A stretch of DNA of 64,000 bases. Source: Chamaelirium japonicum (taxonomy: Eukaryota > Streptophyta > Magnoliopsida > Liliales > Melanthiaceae). The DNA is taken from the NCBI GenBank assembly GCA_947650365.1, contig OX393553.1:65537611-65601610 (forward strand). Reading direction: 5' to 3'. The position numbers and the translations under genes are program-made. Below the pieces are notes generated by a model. That model saw nothing but the letters and a program-made list of their open reading frames with translations. It ran no database searches and was not told where the DNA came from. Shown here in pieces: positions 34,601-44,740 of this stretch (position 1 is its first letter; each line of letters starts with the position of its first letter).

Positions 34601-37506
34601 CCCAGACTGCTGATCTGTGGCACGCTCGGTTTGGTCATGCTAGTCCGCTCTCTGTGGCTTCTGTCTGTCCTGAGTCCTCATTTAGCTCTTCTTTTCGTTG
34701 TGATGTGTGCGAACTTTGTAAACACACACGTAGTTCTTATTCTCCATCTTTTAGTCGGTCATCTTCTGCTTTTGAGTTAGTTCACTCTGATGTCTGGGGC
34801 CCGTCTCCTGTGACATCTTATGATGGCTTTTGTTACTATGTTACATTTATTGATGATTATTCTCGTTGCTGTTGGGTTTATCTTCTAAAGCGCAAGTCTG
34901 ATGTGTTTACTATGTATTGTCACTTTTCTGCAATGGTTCAAACTCAGTATGGGGCTCGCATACGTGTTCTTCGCTCTGACAATGGTGGTGAATATACGTC
35001 TTGTTCTTTTACCTCTTACCTTGCAGCACAGGGTACTCTTCATCAGTTTTCATGTCCCTATACACCAGAGCAAAATGGTGTGGCGGAGCGAAAGAATCGT
35101 CATCTATTGAATATTGTTCGCTGCATTCTTCGCGGGATGTTGGTTCCTAAGTCTTTCTGGAGTTCTGCTATCCTTACTGCTGCCTATTTGATCAACCGGA
35201 CTCCATCACGTTCTCTTTCTTGAACGTTACAAAGCCAGACTAGTTGCTCGTGGTTTTACTCAGACTGCTGATGAGTTTGGAGCTACCTTTGCTCCTGTTG
35301 CCAAGTTGACCAGTGTTCGTTTACTGCTTTCCCTTGCGGCTAGCCACTCTTGGCCTCTTCATCAGCTTGATATTAAGAACGCTTTTTTGTATGGTCATCT
35401 CGCTGAGGAGATATATATGGATCCTCCTCCAGGGTACCGTCTTCAGGGGGAGTATTCGGGGAGAGTTTGTCGCTTAATCAAGTCCCTTTACGGCTTGAAG
35501 CAGTCTCCCAGAGCTTGGTTTGAGCGCTTTAGTACTGTGATTCTTCGTATCGGCTTCACTCGATGTTCTGCTGATCCAACCTGCTTTATTAAGATCACTG
35601 CAGAGGGCCGACGTGCTATTGTTCTAGTATACGTTGATGATATTATTCTTACAGGGGATGATGCAGCTGGGATCACTGCCGTCAAGAATACTCTTCAGGT
35701 TGCCTTCGAAGTGAAGGACCTTGGACCTCTTCGTTACTTTCTGGGGATTGAGATAGCTCGCTCTCGCCAGGGTATCTCTATCTCTCAGCGGAAGTATACA
35801 CTTGATCTTTTGCATGATACTGGTCTTCTTGGGTGTCGACCGGCTCGTACACCGATGGATGCTAATCATCGTCTTCATGCAGAATCCGGTGTTCTTCTTT
35901 CTGATCCCAGTTCCTATCAGCGTCTTGTTGGTCGCTTGATTTATCTCACTCACACTCGACCTGATATCAGCTTTGCAGTTAGTGTGGTGAGTCAGTTTAT
36001 GCATGCTCCCCGAACATCCCATATGGCGGCTGCAATTCGGATTCTACGTTATCTTAAAGCTGCTCCTGGCCTTGGACTTTTTTATCGGGCTCAGGATGGA
36101 TCCAAGTTATCTTGTTATACTGACTCGGATTATGCGGGTTCCCTTACCGATCGTCGTTCTACTTCTGGCGTCTGCACATTTTATGGTGAGCATCTTGTTT
36201 CATGGAAAAGTAAAAAGCAGCATGTTGTCTCTCGATCTTCTGCTGAGGCTGAGTATCGTGCTATGGCACATGGGACTACGGAGTTGATCTGGTTACATTC
36301 TCTTTTATCAGAGCTTGGATTCCCTACGTCAAGTTGCTCAACTCTTTTTTGTGATAACCAGTCAGCAATTTTGCTTGCTTCTGACTCTGTTCTTCATGAG
36401 CGGACCAAGCATATTGAAGTCGATATTCACTTCCTCCGGGATCATGTTCGGTCTGGTACCATTACTCCAGTGTTCATTCCGTCTGCTGACCAGATTGCTG
36501 ATGCGTTTACCAAGGCTGTTGGACCGACTCGTCTTCTTCCTACAATTTCCAAGCTGGGCATGTCTGACGTCTTTGCTCCAGCTTGAGGGGGAGTATTGGA
36601 GTTTTATTATGTGTTTGTCCTTATTATTAATAAGTTTGTCCTTATTATTAATAAGTGTTTCTATGAGGACTTTATTGTAAATCTTATGCTTACTTTGTTA
36701 TAAAAGGAGTTAGGGTTATAACCCTAACTCACGGGTTTTTATTTTCTCTACTCTTTCTTCTCGGGCTGCAGTGGCGAAACCCGGGCGACTGGGTGACGCG
36801 GCCAGCGGGTGGTGTGGCCGGACCTCGACGGCGAGCAGACGACGGGGCACGGTGGAGTGGGTGGCGTCGCGGTCGGATCGGGGCGTCGGGAACGGGCCGG
36901 CGGCGTCGGGTTCGGGGCAGGCGGCGTCGGGAGCGAAGATCGGGGCCGGCCAGCCGCTTTGGGGCGCGGATCGGGGCCGGGCAGCAGCCGGGGTTGCTGA
37001 TCGGACCCGGGAGACCGGACCGATCTCTGATCGGTTTCTCCTTCCCTCTCTCTCTCTCTTCTTTTATTTCCTTGGTTACTGTTGTATGCTGTGATGGAGA
37101 TGATGATGAATGTGGTGGGAGCAGCAGATGAGATGGGGGCGAGGCTCGCCGGCGTCGCACCGACGAGTTCCGGTTTCGCACCGGCGGGCTTCGCACCCTC
37201 TTTTCTTTCGCAGAAAAGCAATCAGGATTAATCCGAAAATCTCATTCATCCACTGCTTAGAATTATGTTTACTGGGCTTTAAAGAGCCTTACATGAGATA
37301 ACAACTCCTTAACAAACTAAATCCAAATCATAACCGATCTATCAGAATTAACAGCGACTAATTATCCATCCGAAATTAAATAATTTAAACAGCAAAATAA
37401 ACTACGGTCCACGATCTACTCGGATGACGATCTCAACCGTCCTCCCACAGATGGCGCTTCCAGCTGGCATCGGGTCGCGGCTCGGGCTGGTCGGCGTCCT
37501 GCGTCA
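31681..37506 (-). repeat. LTR 2 of the gypsy-like array, with nested copia
   Basis: Matches LTR 1 at an offset of 7,952 bp, including the nested copia and its flanking CTTTC. Confidence 0.85.
32350..36757 (+). mobile_element. Nested Ty1/copia element, copy 2, in LTR 2
   Basis: Insertion 32355-36752 between CTTTC copies (32350-32354, 36753-36757). Same layout as copy 1: inverted integrase piece and GC minisatellite (32371-32812), gag from 33070, protease near 34200, integrase about 34600-35200, reverse transcriptase near 35630, RNase H to 36586, 3' LTR 36594-36752. Comparing copies, I noticed one base difference in gag. It is broken in the same way as copy 1, so the breaks predate the duplication. 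Confidence 0.85.
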
Positions 37507-37954
37507 GCTCTCCCGGGGTGACGAGAACTCGACTCCGTCGAGTAGGCATGTAGAAGACGTCATCTATCATCTGAAGAGCTTGAACCGTGTACTGAGCAGC
37601 GTCCCGGAGAAACCTTAACACTCGCGAATTCGGACGATCCTGCCAGTGATTAAAATATAGTAACCAGCTGCCGGTCACTATGCTTCCAACTTGCTCACCT
37701 GCAAAGAAGTACACCTGTATCCAAACTCGTGCAACAATAGGCAATGTGGGCTCAATGGGGTACCAAGGACAGGGGATTACGGGAGCAGGCCTTTCGATCA
37801 TAATATGGGGTATCAGGGGTGAGATTGCTAGACCTGTCAGTGCAAACAGAAAACTAATATTGGGACCGTGGCATACCCACTGACCAAAGACGGGATCACT
37901 TACAACCTCAGACAACCTACCCAACCTCGAACTTTGGGAAGACTCAGCTTCCAA
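37433..37954 (-). CDS. Unknown second ORF of the gypsy-like element, copy 2
   Basis: Same as 29481-30002 except for one substitution noticed (AIPP there, AISP here) in the hydrophobic middle. That the frame stays open in both copies says little about selection, since the duplication is very recent. Confidence 0.42.
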   Translation of the reverse strand: MEAESSQSSRLGRLSEVVSDPVFGQWVCHGPNISFLFALTGLAISPLIPHIMIERPAPVIPCPWYPIEPTLPIVARVWIQVYFFAGEQVGSIVTGSWLLYFNHWQDRPNSRVLRFLRDAAQYTVQALQMIDDVFYMPTRRSRVLVTPGELTQDADQPEPRPDASWKRHLWEDG

Positions 37955-37996
37955 CTCCCTCTTAATCCTAGTATTTATGCGCTTGTATAGGTCATC

Positions 37997-39589
37997 TTAC
38001 CAATGTGCAAACTCTTTCAGGGATTGTGGTACCTCCTTTTGGGAATACAGAGTGATTTCCTCGCCGTTTTTCATAAAGGTGTAGGTATTGTTCCTTCCAT
38101 CGTGGATGGTACTGTTGTCATACTCCCATGGCCTCCCCAGTAGGACATGACAACAGTCCATATCAAGGACGTAACACCAAATTTTATCAAAGTAATCATC
38201 CACGGCGAGTCGGACACGACATCGCGCGGTGACACCAAGCGTGGGACCGCTTGTCACCCAACCAGTACGCCAAGGTTTGGCGAGTGTCTCTATGACCAAG
38301 TGGTTTTCCTCGACATGCGAGCGAGCCACATAATTTTCCGAGCTACCACTATCGATATGTAGGACTCCTAACTTTCCGGACACGGTGCACCAAGATGCAA
38401 AGGTATTGTTCCTTAGCCAAGGTGAGTGACCAACACTAGTCGTCCTCAGAGGTTCACAGTCTTGTGATATGGTGGCCGTGACAATGCAACCTAACCTATC
38501 GCATCCCACGTCAAGTTCCTCACAGTCATCAAGGTCAGGGACATAGACCTCTTCTTCCAGGTCATCCTCACATTGTCCCTCACCTGACTTAACCATTAAA
38601 GTCTTAGGAGGTGCCTTTGATGGGCATTGGTGGGCAAAGTGGCCAAACCCCTGACAGCGGTAACACTGTCCTTTACCTGGGGGCCCTTTGGGAGGCTCGC
38701 CCAAAATTCCTTTGCCTTTGTCTTCCCGACTTGGGGTTGACTCAGGGGCTTTTGACGGTTGACTTCTAACGGGGTAATCCTGAGGCTCAGCTCGCTTGTA
38801 AGCGGGTGGTTTGTGGTACAACTCTAGATCCTGCGCGACTTGGTAGGCATGCTCTAAGGACACAACATCGCGCAAGTGGAGTTCCTTCTGGAACTCCTCC
38901 CTCAAACCTAACCTAAAGCGGGATAAAGTCATCTCGGGTTCTTCTTGCACATCACACCGGATTAGGAAATCATCGAAACGTGTGATATAGTCGGAAACCG
39001 ACTTGGTGCCCTGAGATATCTTCTGCCACTGGTCTATAAGACGGGGTCGGTAAGAGGTGGGGAGATACTTTTCAGACAGTTTCTCCTTCATTTCCTCCCA
39101 TAACTCGATGGGAGGTTGGCGGTTCCTGGCCAATGCCCTTTCGGTGTTATGCCAGTAGAGTTTGGCAGCACCGATCAGTTTCATTCTGGCGAACCGGATT
39201 CTCTGGGCATCTGACATGTTGTACCACTGAAAGTAGTGGTCCATGTCTGCCATCCAGTCTGAAAACATGGTCGGATCTAAACGACCATCAAAACTAGGGG
39301 CGTCCAGTTTGATACTGCGCATGGCGCGCTCATCAGGGGTTTCACGCGCCGGACGGTTGAATTGTGGTCGGGGCTCGTTGCGCCTACCACGCTCTCGATC
39401 GACTCCATCCACATAAGACTCATTGTCGGTATGGATAGAGGTCTCTACCCGGTCGAGGCGGGTGTTCAGGCGGGCTTCTATCCCATCTACTCTAGCAGTC
39501 ATATCGGCCCTAAGGTCAGCTAAGGCCTTCAGTATTTGTTCACTATGGTCCATTGTGATGGAATAGGTTTTACCGCTACGGGTTTGCAT
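37997..39589 (-). CDS. Gag-protease polyprotein of the gypsy-like element, copy 2
   Basis: A 530-residue frame that reads the same as copy 1 (gag domain, CCHC knuckle, protease-like DSG site). It lies between the second internal primer site (39617-39629) and the unknown ORF. It appears whole. Confidence 0.8.
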   Translation of the reverse strand: MQTRSGKTYSITMDHSEQILKALADLRADMTARVDGIEARLNTRLDRVETSIHTDNESYVDGVDRERGRRNEPRPQFNRPARETPDERAMRSIKLDAPSFDGRLDPTMFSDWMADMDHYFQWYNMSDAQRIRFARMKLIGAAKLYWHNTERALARNRQPPIELWEEMKEKLSEKYLPTSYRPRLIDQWQKISQGTKSVSDYITRFDDFLIRCDVQEEPEMTLSRFRLGLREEFQKELHLRDVVSLEHAYQVAQDLELYHKPPAYKRAEPQDYPVRSQPSKAPESTPSREDKGKGILGEPPKGPPGKGQCYRCQGFGHFAHQCPSKAPPKTLMVKSGEGQCEDDLEEEVYVPDLDDCEELDVGCDRLGCIVTATISQDCEPLRTTSVGHSPWLRNNTFASWCTVSGKLGVLHIDSGSSENYVARSHVEENHLVIETLAKPWRTGWVTSGPTLGVTARCRVRLAVDDYFDKIWCYVLDMDCCHVLLGRPWEYDNSTIHDGRNNTYTFMKNGEEITLYSQKEVPQSLKEFAHW

Positions 39590-39632
39590 GCAATGAAAGG
39601 CTTCCTATCCAACCTATGCTCTGATACCAATT

Positions 39633-41056
39633 TGATGGGGAAGCGTCACGGTTTTCCCAAATAACAAGACCGGGGATCGTTCGGGGTGAAGACCTCCGAA
39701 ATTGGACAGGAAATACCAGGTCTTAATTAGCAACCTAAATTGCACTTTAACAGGGTTTCAATGATTAAACAGGCTCAACAGGTGTTTGTTTCAAGGACAC
39801 AGGTTCATGTAATATTCAGGGTCCTATTTGTAAACCAGCAATCGCAATTGTATCAAAGAGCAGGGAATTCTATGTTTACAATATTGAATAGTGATAATAA
39901 TAGGACAGGCTGAAATATAATTTTCAAAGAACAGGAATTTGCCTATGTTGAATTCGGAACGAATGCACCTGATTTGGCTCGCAGTAGTCAGCACAATCAA
40001 TCTTCTTCCAGGATATTCTCGGGATTCTAAATGCGAATAGCTGATAGCTGTCTTCAATTGCCAAAGAGGTGATAACACATTCACCTTTACTTCCTCTCAC
40101 ACCAGCTCAAAGAAACAAAAAAAAAATGTTGTTCACGTGAAGTCTGAGAGCCCACAGTCAACACAAGAACCCAAGTATTTAAAACCACAGACTTTCTTTT
40201 GTACTTGATGTGGGGCAAGCACGTGACTAACCCCTCTCACAAGCCACCGAAATAAAGCTGATCCTGATCCACTGTTCTGCAGAAAGATAGGTGGCGTGCC
40301 TTCTTTCTTCTCGGGCTGTAGTGGCGAAACCCGGGCGACTGGGTGACGCGGCCAGCGGGTGGTGTGGCCGGACCTCGACGGCGAGCAGACGACGGGGCAC
40401 GGTGGAGTGGGTGGCGTCGCGGTCGGATCGGGGCGTCGGGAACGGGCCGGCGGCGTCGGGTTCGGGGCAGGCGGCGTCGGGAGCGAAGATCGGGGCCGGC
40501 CAGCCGCTTTGGGGCGCGGATCGGGGCCGGGCAGCAGCCGGGGTTGCTGATCGGACCCGGGAGACCGGACCGATCTCTGATCGGTTTCTCCTTCCCTCTC
40601 TCTCTCTCTTCTTTTATTTCCTTGGTTACTGTTGTATGCTGTGATGGAGATGATGATGAATGTGGTGGGAGCAGCAGATGAGATGGGGGCGAGGCTCGCC
40701 GGCGTCGCACCGACGAGTTCCGGTTTCGCACCGGCGGGCTTCGCACCCTCTTTTCTTTCGCAGAAAAGCAATCAGGATTAATCCGAAAATCTCATTCATC
40801 CACTGCTTAGAATTATGTTTACTGGGCTTTAAAGAGCCTTACATGAGATAACAACTCCTTAACAAACTAAATCCAAATCATAACCGATCTATCAGAATTA
40901 ACAGCGACTAATTATCCATCCGAAATTAAATAATTTAAACAGCAAAATAAACTACGGTCCACGATCTACTCGGATGACGATCTCAACCGTCCTCCCACAG
41001 ATGGCGCTTCCAGCTGGCATCGGGTCGCGGCTCGGGCTGGTCGGCGTCCTGCGTCA
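39633..41056 (-). repeat. LTR 3 of the gypsy-like array, without the copia insertion
   Basis: 1,424 bp with ends TGATGGGG and GCGTCA. The copia site reads GCCTTCTTTCTTCTCGGG (40298-40315), a single CTTTC where LTRs 1 and 2 have CTTTC-copia-CTTTC. It differs from LTRs 1 and 2 at only a few positions. Confidence 0.85.
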
Positions 41057-41061
41057 ATATG
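41057..41061. repeat. Target-site duplication ATATG, right
   Basis: Matches 23724-23728. Confidence 0.8.
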
Positions 41062-41317
41062 TTAATGACATTATTTGTCTCTCTAGACTTCTCTCTCTGT
41101 TGTAAATTGCGTTGGGTTTATATGTATGTTTTGTAGGTTGGGTATGTTCTGTAAAGTATGTTTAGATTATGTTGTGTTTAATATTTTATTGGCAGCAAAA
41201 TTATTCAATATGATATAGGGTTGCAACTAGGGTCCCAAACCTTCAATGGCCAATGTTTCTTTAGTGGAGTTGTCTAGCATCTAACGAGCTTGTTACCATA
41301 TTTTTCCCTTTCTCTGT
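41062..41317. other. Unassigned AT-rich stretch
   Basis: The text CTCTCTGTTGTAAATTGCGTTGGGTTTATATG resembles sequence left of the array (23690-23728) and near 22030-22080 in short blocks, suggesting an older local repeat split by the insertions. No gene. Confidence 0.45.
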
Positions 41318-41501
41318 TGTTAATGGATAGTCCCACATTGATGAGGGAGGCACCCATCACCCGCTTTATATACCTTCTGTGGACCTCCCCTTACAACCCG
41401 GGTTTTAAGGTGTGAGGGTATCTAACATGGTATCAGAGCTGGCCTGTCTCTTGCTTCTGCTCCCGCTCCGGATGCTCCTCACCGATCGTGCCTTGCCACG
41501 A
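41318..41501 (+). mobile_element. SMART-like TRIM, LTR plus partial internal region
   Basis: A 110-bp LTR (41318-41427, TGTTAATGG...ATCTAACA) is followed at once by the primer site TGGTATCAGAGCT (41428-41440) and about 60 bp of internal sequence (CCGCTCCGGATGCTCC). It breaks off at 41501, where the copia 3' LTR begins. The scale (LTR about 110, internal about 90-95 bp) matches SMART, the smallest known plant LTR retrotransposons. Confidence 0.7.
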
Positions 41502-42976
41502 TGTAGATACCTTCACACCCCAAAACTCGGGTGATGGGTGCACTTTCATTGAGGGACAAGCCCAATATATATGTACATCAATACATCTACAACCTGACTT
41601 GACTGTACATAGAACCCAACCCATCTCTATACATTAACACTTCCCCTCAAACTCACGGTGGATCATGTACCGAGAGTTTACCGATAAAATGCCGGAAGCG
41701 AGTAATCATAAGGGACTTCGTCAGAAAATCAGCAGTCTGCTCTGATGATGGAATGAAGGGCAAGGAGATGGTGTGATCGAGAAACTCCTGGCGAATATAG
41801 TGCCAATCAACCTCGATATGTTTTGTCCGCTCGTGGAAGATCAGGTTGCTAGCAATCTGAATAGCACTCCGGTTGTCACAAAAGAGAGGTGTGGGTCCTG
41901 ATATCACAACTCCCAGGTCGAGTAGAAGGCAGCGAAGCCAGACAATCTCTGCGGTGGTGGAAGCTATAGCCCTGTATTCGGCTTCGGTGCTGGAGCGAGC
42001 AATAGACTCATGTTTCTTGCTTTGCCAAGAAATGAGAAAATCATCGAGGAACACACAGTATCTGGTAGTAGAACGACGAGTGGCTACATCTCCTGCCCAA
42101 TCTGCATCGGAGTAGGCACGCAGCACCAACGGAGAGGTGGAGGAAAAAAGTAGTGAGCGGGTAATGGTGCCTCGGAGGTAGCGGATAATCCGAAGGACCG
42201 CTGCATAGTGAACAGAGCGAGGAGCCTGAACAAACTGACTGACAATGCCAACAACATGGGCAATGTCTGGCCGAGTCATGGTGAGATAAACGAGCATCCC
42301 AACCAGTCGCTGGTAGCGGGAGACATCCTGGAGAGGCTCACCATCTGTAGAAAGGAGCTTCAAATTAAGCTCCATAGGTATGTCAGCAGTGCGAGAGTTA
42401 GTGAAGGCAGCATCAGCAAAGATGTCGGAGATGTACTTTTGCTGGGAGACCAACAGACCATGAGCTGACCGAGCAATCTCGAGGCCCAGAAAATAGCGAA
42501 GTGAGCCCAGATCCTTTATCTCAAACTGACTCTGGAGGTGGCGCTGAAGGGACGCTATGTGGCACTGTCATCCCCGGCGATGATCATATCATCCATATAG
42601 AGAAGGAGAACTGCAATACGTTGACTGGAGGAGCGAGTGAATAGGGCATAGTCATAGTGACGCTCAACAAACCCGGCGGCTAGGACTGCACTGCGGAATC
42701 GCTCAAACCAGGCACGAGGGGCCTGCTTAAGCCCATAGATGACTCAGCGCAAACATTTACATCATGGCAAGTCATGATTGATGGGGAGCATCCGGAGCGA
42801 GAGAACCCTAGGGCTCTGATACCATGTTAGGAGATGACGGCTAGAGTTTGGAGAGAATGGAATGCATCCTTCATTGAGGAACAAGTCAAAACCCGGGTTG
42901 AAAGGGGAGGTCCACAGGGGGTATATTAAGCGGGTGATGGGTGCCTCCCTCACCGATGTGGGACTATCCATTAACA
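41502..42976 (-). mobile_element. Ty1/copia remnant sharing ends with the TRIM
   Basis: Minus strand: an LTR (42976-42824), primer site TGGTATCAGAGCC (42823-42811), a short leader-like piece resembling the TRIM interior, then the end of reverse transcriptase (about 42760-42460, LLYMDDMIIAGDD) and RNase H (about 42453-41655, with AYSDADWAG and SSTEAEYRA), a purine tract and a 3' LTR (41638-41502). Gag, protease and integrase are absent. The two LTRs match only in part (shared TTCATTGAGG(A/G)ACAAG), so the element looks chimeric. It is a broken fossil. Confidence 0.75.
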
Positions 42977-43413
42977 CTCCCCCTCACGTAGAGCACGCGT
43001 GGCAAGGCACGATCGGTGGGGAGCATCCGGAGCGGGAGCAAGAGTAGGAGACGGACCAGCTCTGATACCATGTTAGGTACCCTCACACCTCAAAACTCGG
43101 GTTGTAAGGGGAGGTCCACAAAGGGTATATAAAGCCGTTGATGGGTGCCTCCCTTATCGATGTGGAACTATTCGTTAACACTCCCCCTTACGCGGATCAC
43201 ACATGGCAAGGATCCTCTCACGCGGAGCACGCGTGGCAAGGGACGATCAGTGGGGAGCACCTGGAGCAAGAGCAGGAGCAGGAGACGGATTAGCTCTGAT
43301 ACGATGTATATATCCTCACACCCCAAAACCCGGGTTATAAGGGGAGATCCATAGGGGGTATATTAAGCGGGTGATGGGTGCCTCCCTCATCGATGTGGGA
43401 CTATCCATTAACA
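42824..43413 (-). mobile_element. SMART-like TRIM array: three LTRs, two tiny internal regions
   Basis: LTRs at 42824-42976, 43071-43180 and 43305-43413 (153, 110 and 109 bp) alternate with internal regions 42977-43070 (94 bp) and 43181-43304 (124 bp). Each internal region has a primer site next to one LTR (AGCTCTGATACCA, or a variant ending TACGA in the second) and a purine tract (plus-strand CTCCCCCTCACG or CTCCCCCTTACG) next to the other. There is no coding capacity. The first LTR is shared with the copia remnant. Confidence 0.8.
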
Positions 43414-44740
43414 TATGCAAATATACATGTAGTCTATTCTATTATGGTGTTGCAAACTAGTAATGATCATAACTAACTTCCAAGATTTTTTTCATATTAT
43501 TGTTTTCAATACAAGCGGGAGATTAGAAGTCCATTCCTAGATAGGTCGGGTAAACCCCAACTATAAAAGTGGGACGAGTTCAGGCCAAGGCTATACAAGC
43601 CTGGGCTTGCCTTGTTTTGGCTTTGAGCCCAAAAGATTAACCCGAACTCATATATAATGTTTTGGACATAGAGACAAACTCGTTCCAAACAGGCGGGGTT
43701 GGATTCAGGCTCATTGCCCGCCCTACCTGTTGGTGGAAGCAAACCCAGGAGTCCTTTCCTGTGTTTGAGAGTTTACGACCTCCCTTCCCTCCATATCTCA
43801 ACTAATTCCCTTGATTTTAGAGTTATATTTTTGAGTTTTACAATAATGATATGGTAGTTCATATTTTACAAACAAATTATATTTCAGCTTTTGCGCCTAA
43901 AACCTTAGCCCTAAATTTAAAGCTAAGTCCCTCTACGAAGCAAAATTAAAAAATAATGAAATGACTCTAAATGGACATCCAATTGACTGATAATTTTAAG
44001 TGTGCCTAGAATGCACAGATGATACTCCTGGATTAATTCACTTGGTGAAAAGACTGGACTTCGACGAGAAGATTTGTATATATTGTTCCTGCCGAACATG
44101 ATTAATTTTTTCCAGTTTCTCTTTTGTTGCTTTTACTAGGGTGCTTGCCGCGTCACTTTATCAGAAATCTTCGATAGTAATGTTTACACGTAGGTTTCAT
44201 TTCATACATATTTTCTTCCATTATCTATCATGCTTTGTGAGAAATCTACTCGGTTTAATGTAATATTTGAGAATTTGGGTTCGAGTTCGGGTTCAATCGT
44301 TATGGCAAAAGTATTAAAAATATGGTAGTCAGAAATTAATGTCTGATTCAGCTAATTTGGGTCTTGTTTGATTTATTTGAGTTCGAATCGGAATATTTGG
44401 CCCTAATTGATGTCTTATTCAGGCTTGGTTCGGCACAACTCGAGTTTGTTTCTGCCTCCTAAGGATCCAATCCGATCGACTTACTACAACTGAATCCTAA
44501 CCAAGACATATTTTGAATTTGGGGAGGTGTTTTAGTTAGGATCGGCCAAAATCCAAACCGCTTCAGGTTTGGAGGGGTGATTCAGTTGGTAACAAAGATA
44601 ATCCGAACTGGTTCAGGTTTGGGAGAGCACTCAAACTAGTGTTTGATCTCCCGGTCACTGTCCTCTGAATCTTTGTTAAATCCATTGTAGTGCAAATCAA
44701 CACTATTAAATAATAGACTAACATTTAGGTCGTCAGGATA
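43414..44740. other. Unassigned AT-rich stretch
   Basis: No gene seen. It contains degenerate GGGTTCGAGTTCGGG / GGTTCAGGTTTGG words (about 44270-44640) and a moderately GC stretch at 43520-43740. The one open frame there (43506-43742, minus) has no recognised family. Confidence 0.5.

Larger units (their letters stand above)
23729..41056 (-). mobile_element. Tandem array of a nonautonomous gypsy-like element (TR-GAG type): LTR-int-LTR-int-LTR
   Basis: Three LTRs (23729-29554, 31681-37506, 39633-41056) separate two identical-length internal regions (29555-31680, 37507-39632), all on the minus strand. The outer ends TGATGGGG and CTGCGTCA (TGACGCAG...CCATCA on the minus strand) are flanked by a single 5-bp duplication ATATG (23724-23728 and 41057-41061), so the whole 17.3 kb descends from one insertion. 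The first two LTRs each hold the same nested copia element; the third does not. The basic element would be about 5 kb. It carries gag-protease and an unknown ORF but no reverse transcriptase or integrase. Confidence 0.85.

Noticed and set aside
41056-41061. Right end of the array as an arbitrary truncation inside the unknown ORF
   Set aside because: The ATATG match and the TG...CA ends show it is the true LTR border; the ORF simply runs into the LTR in the other copies.
41428-41440. Primer binding sites as possible tRNA genes
   Set aside because: TGGTATCAGAGC sites are short complements of tRNA-Met ends beside LTRs, without tRNA arms.
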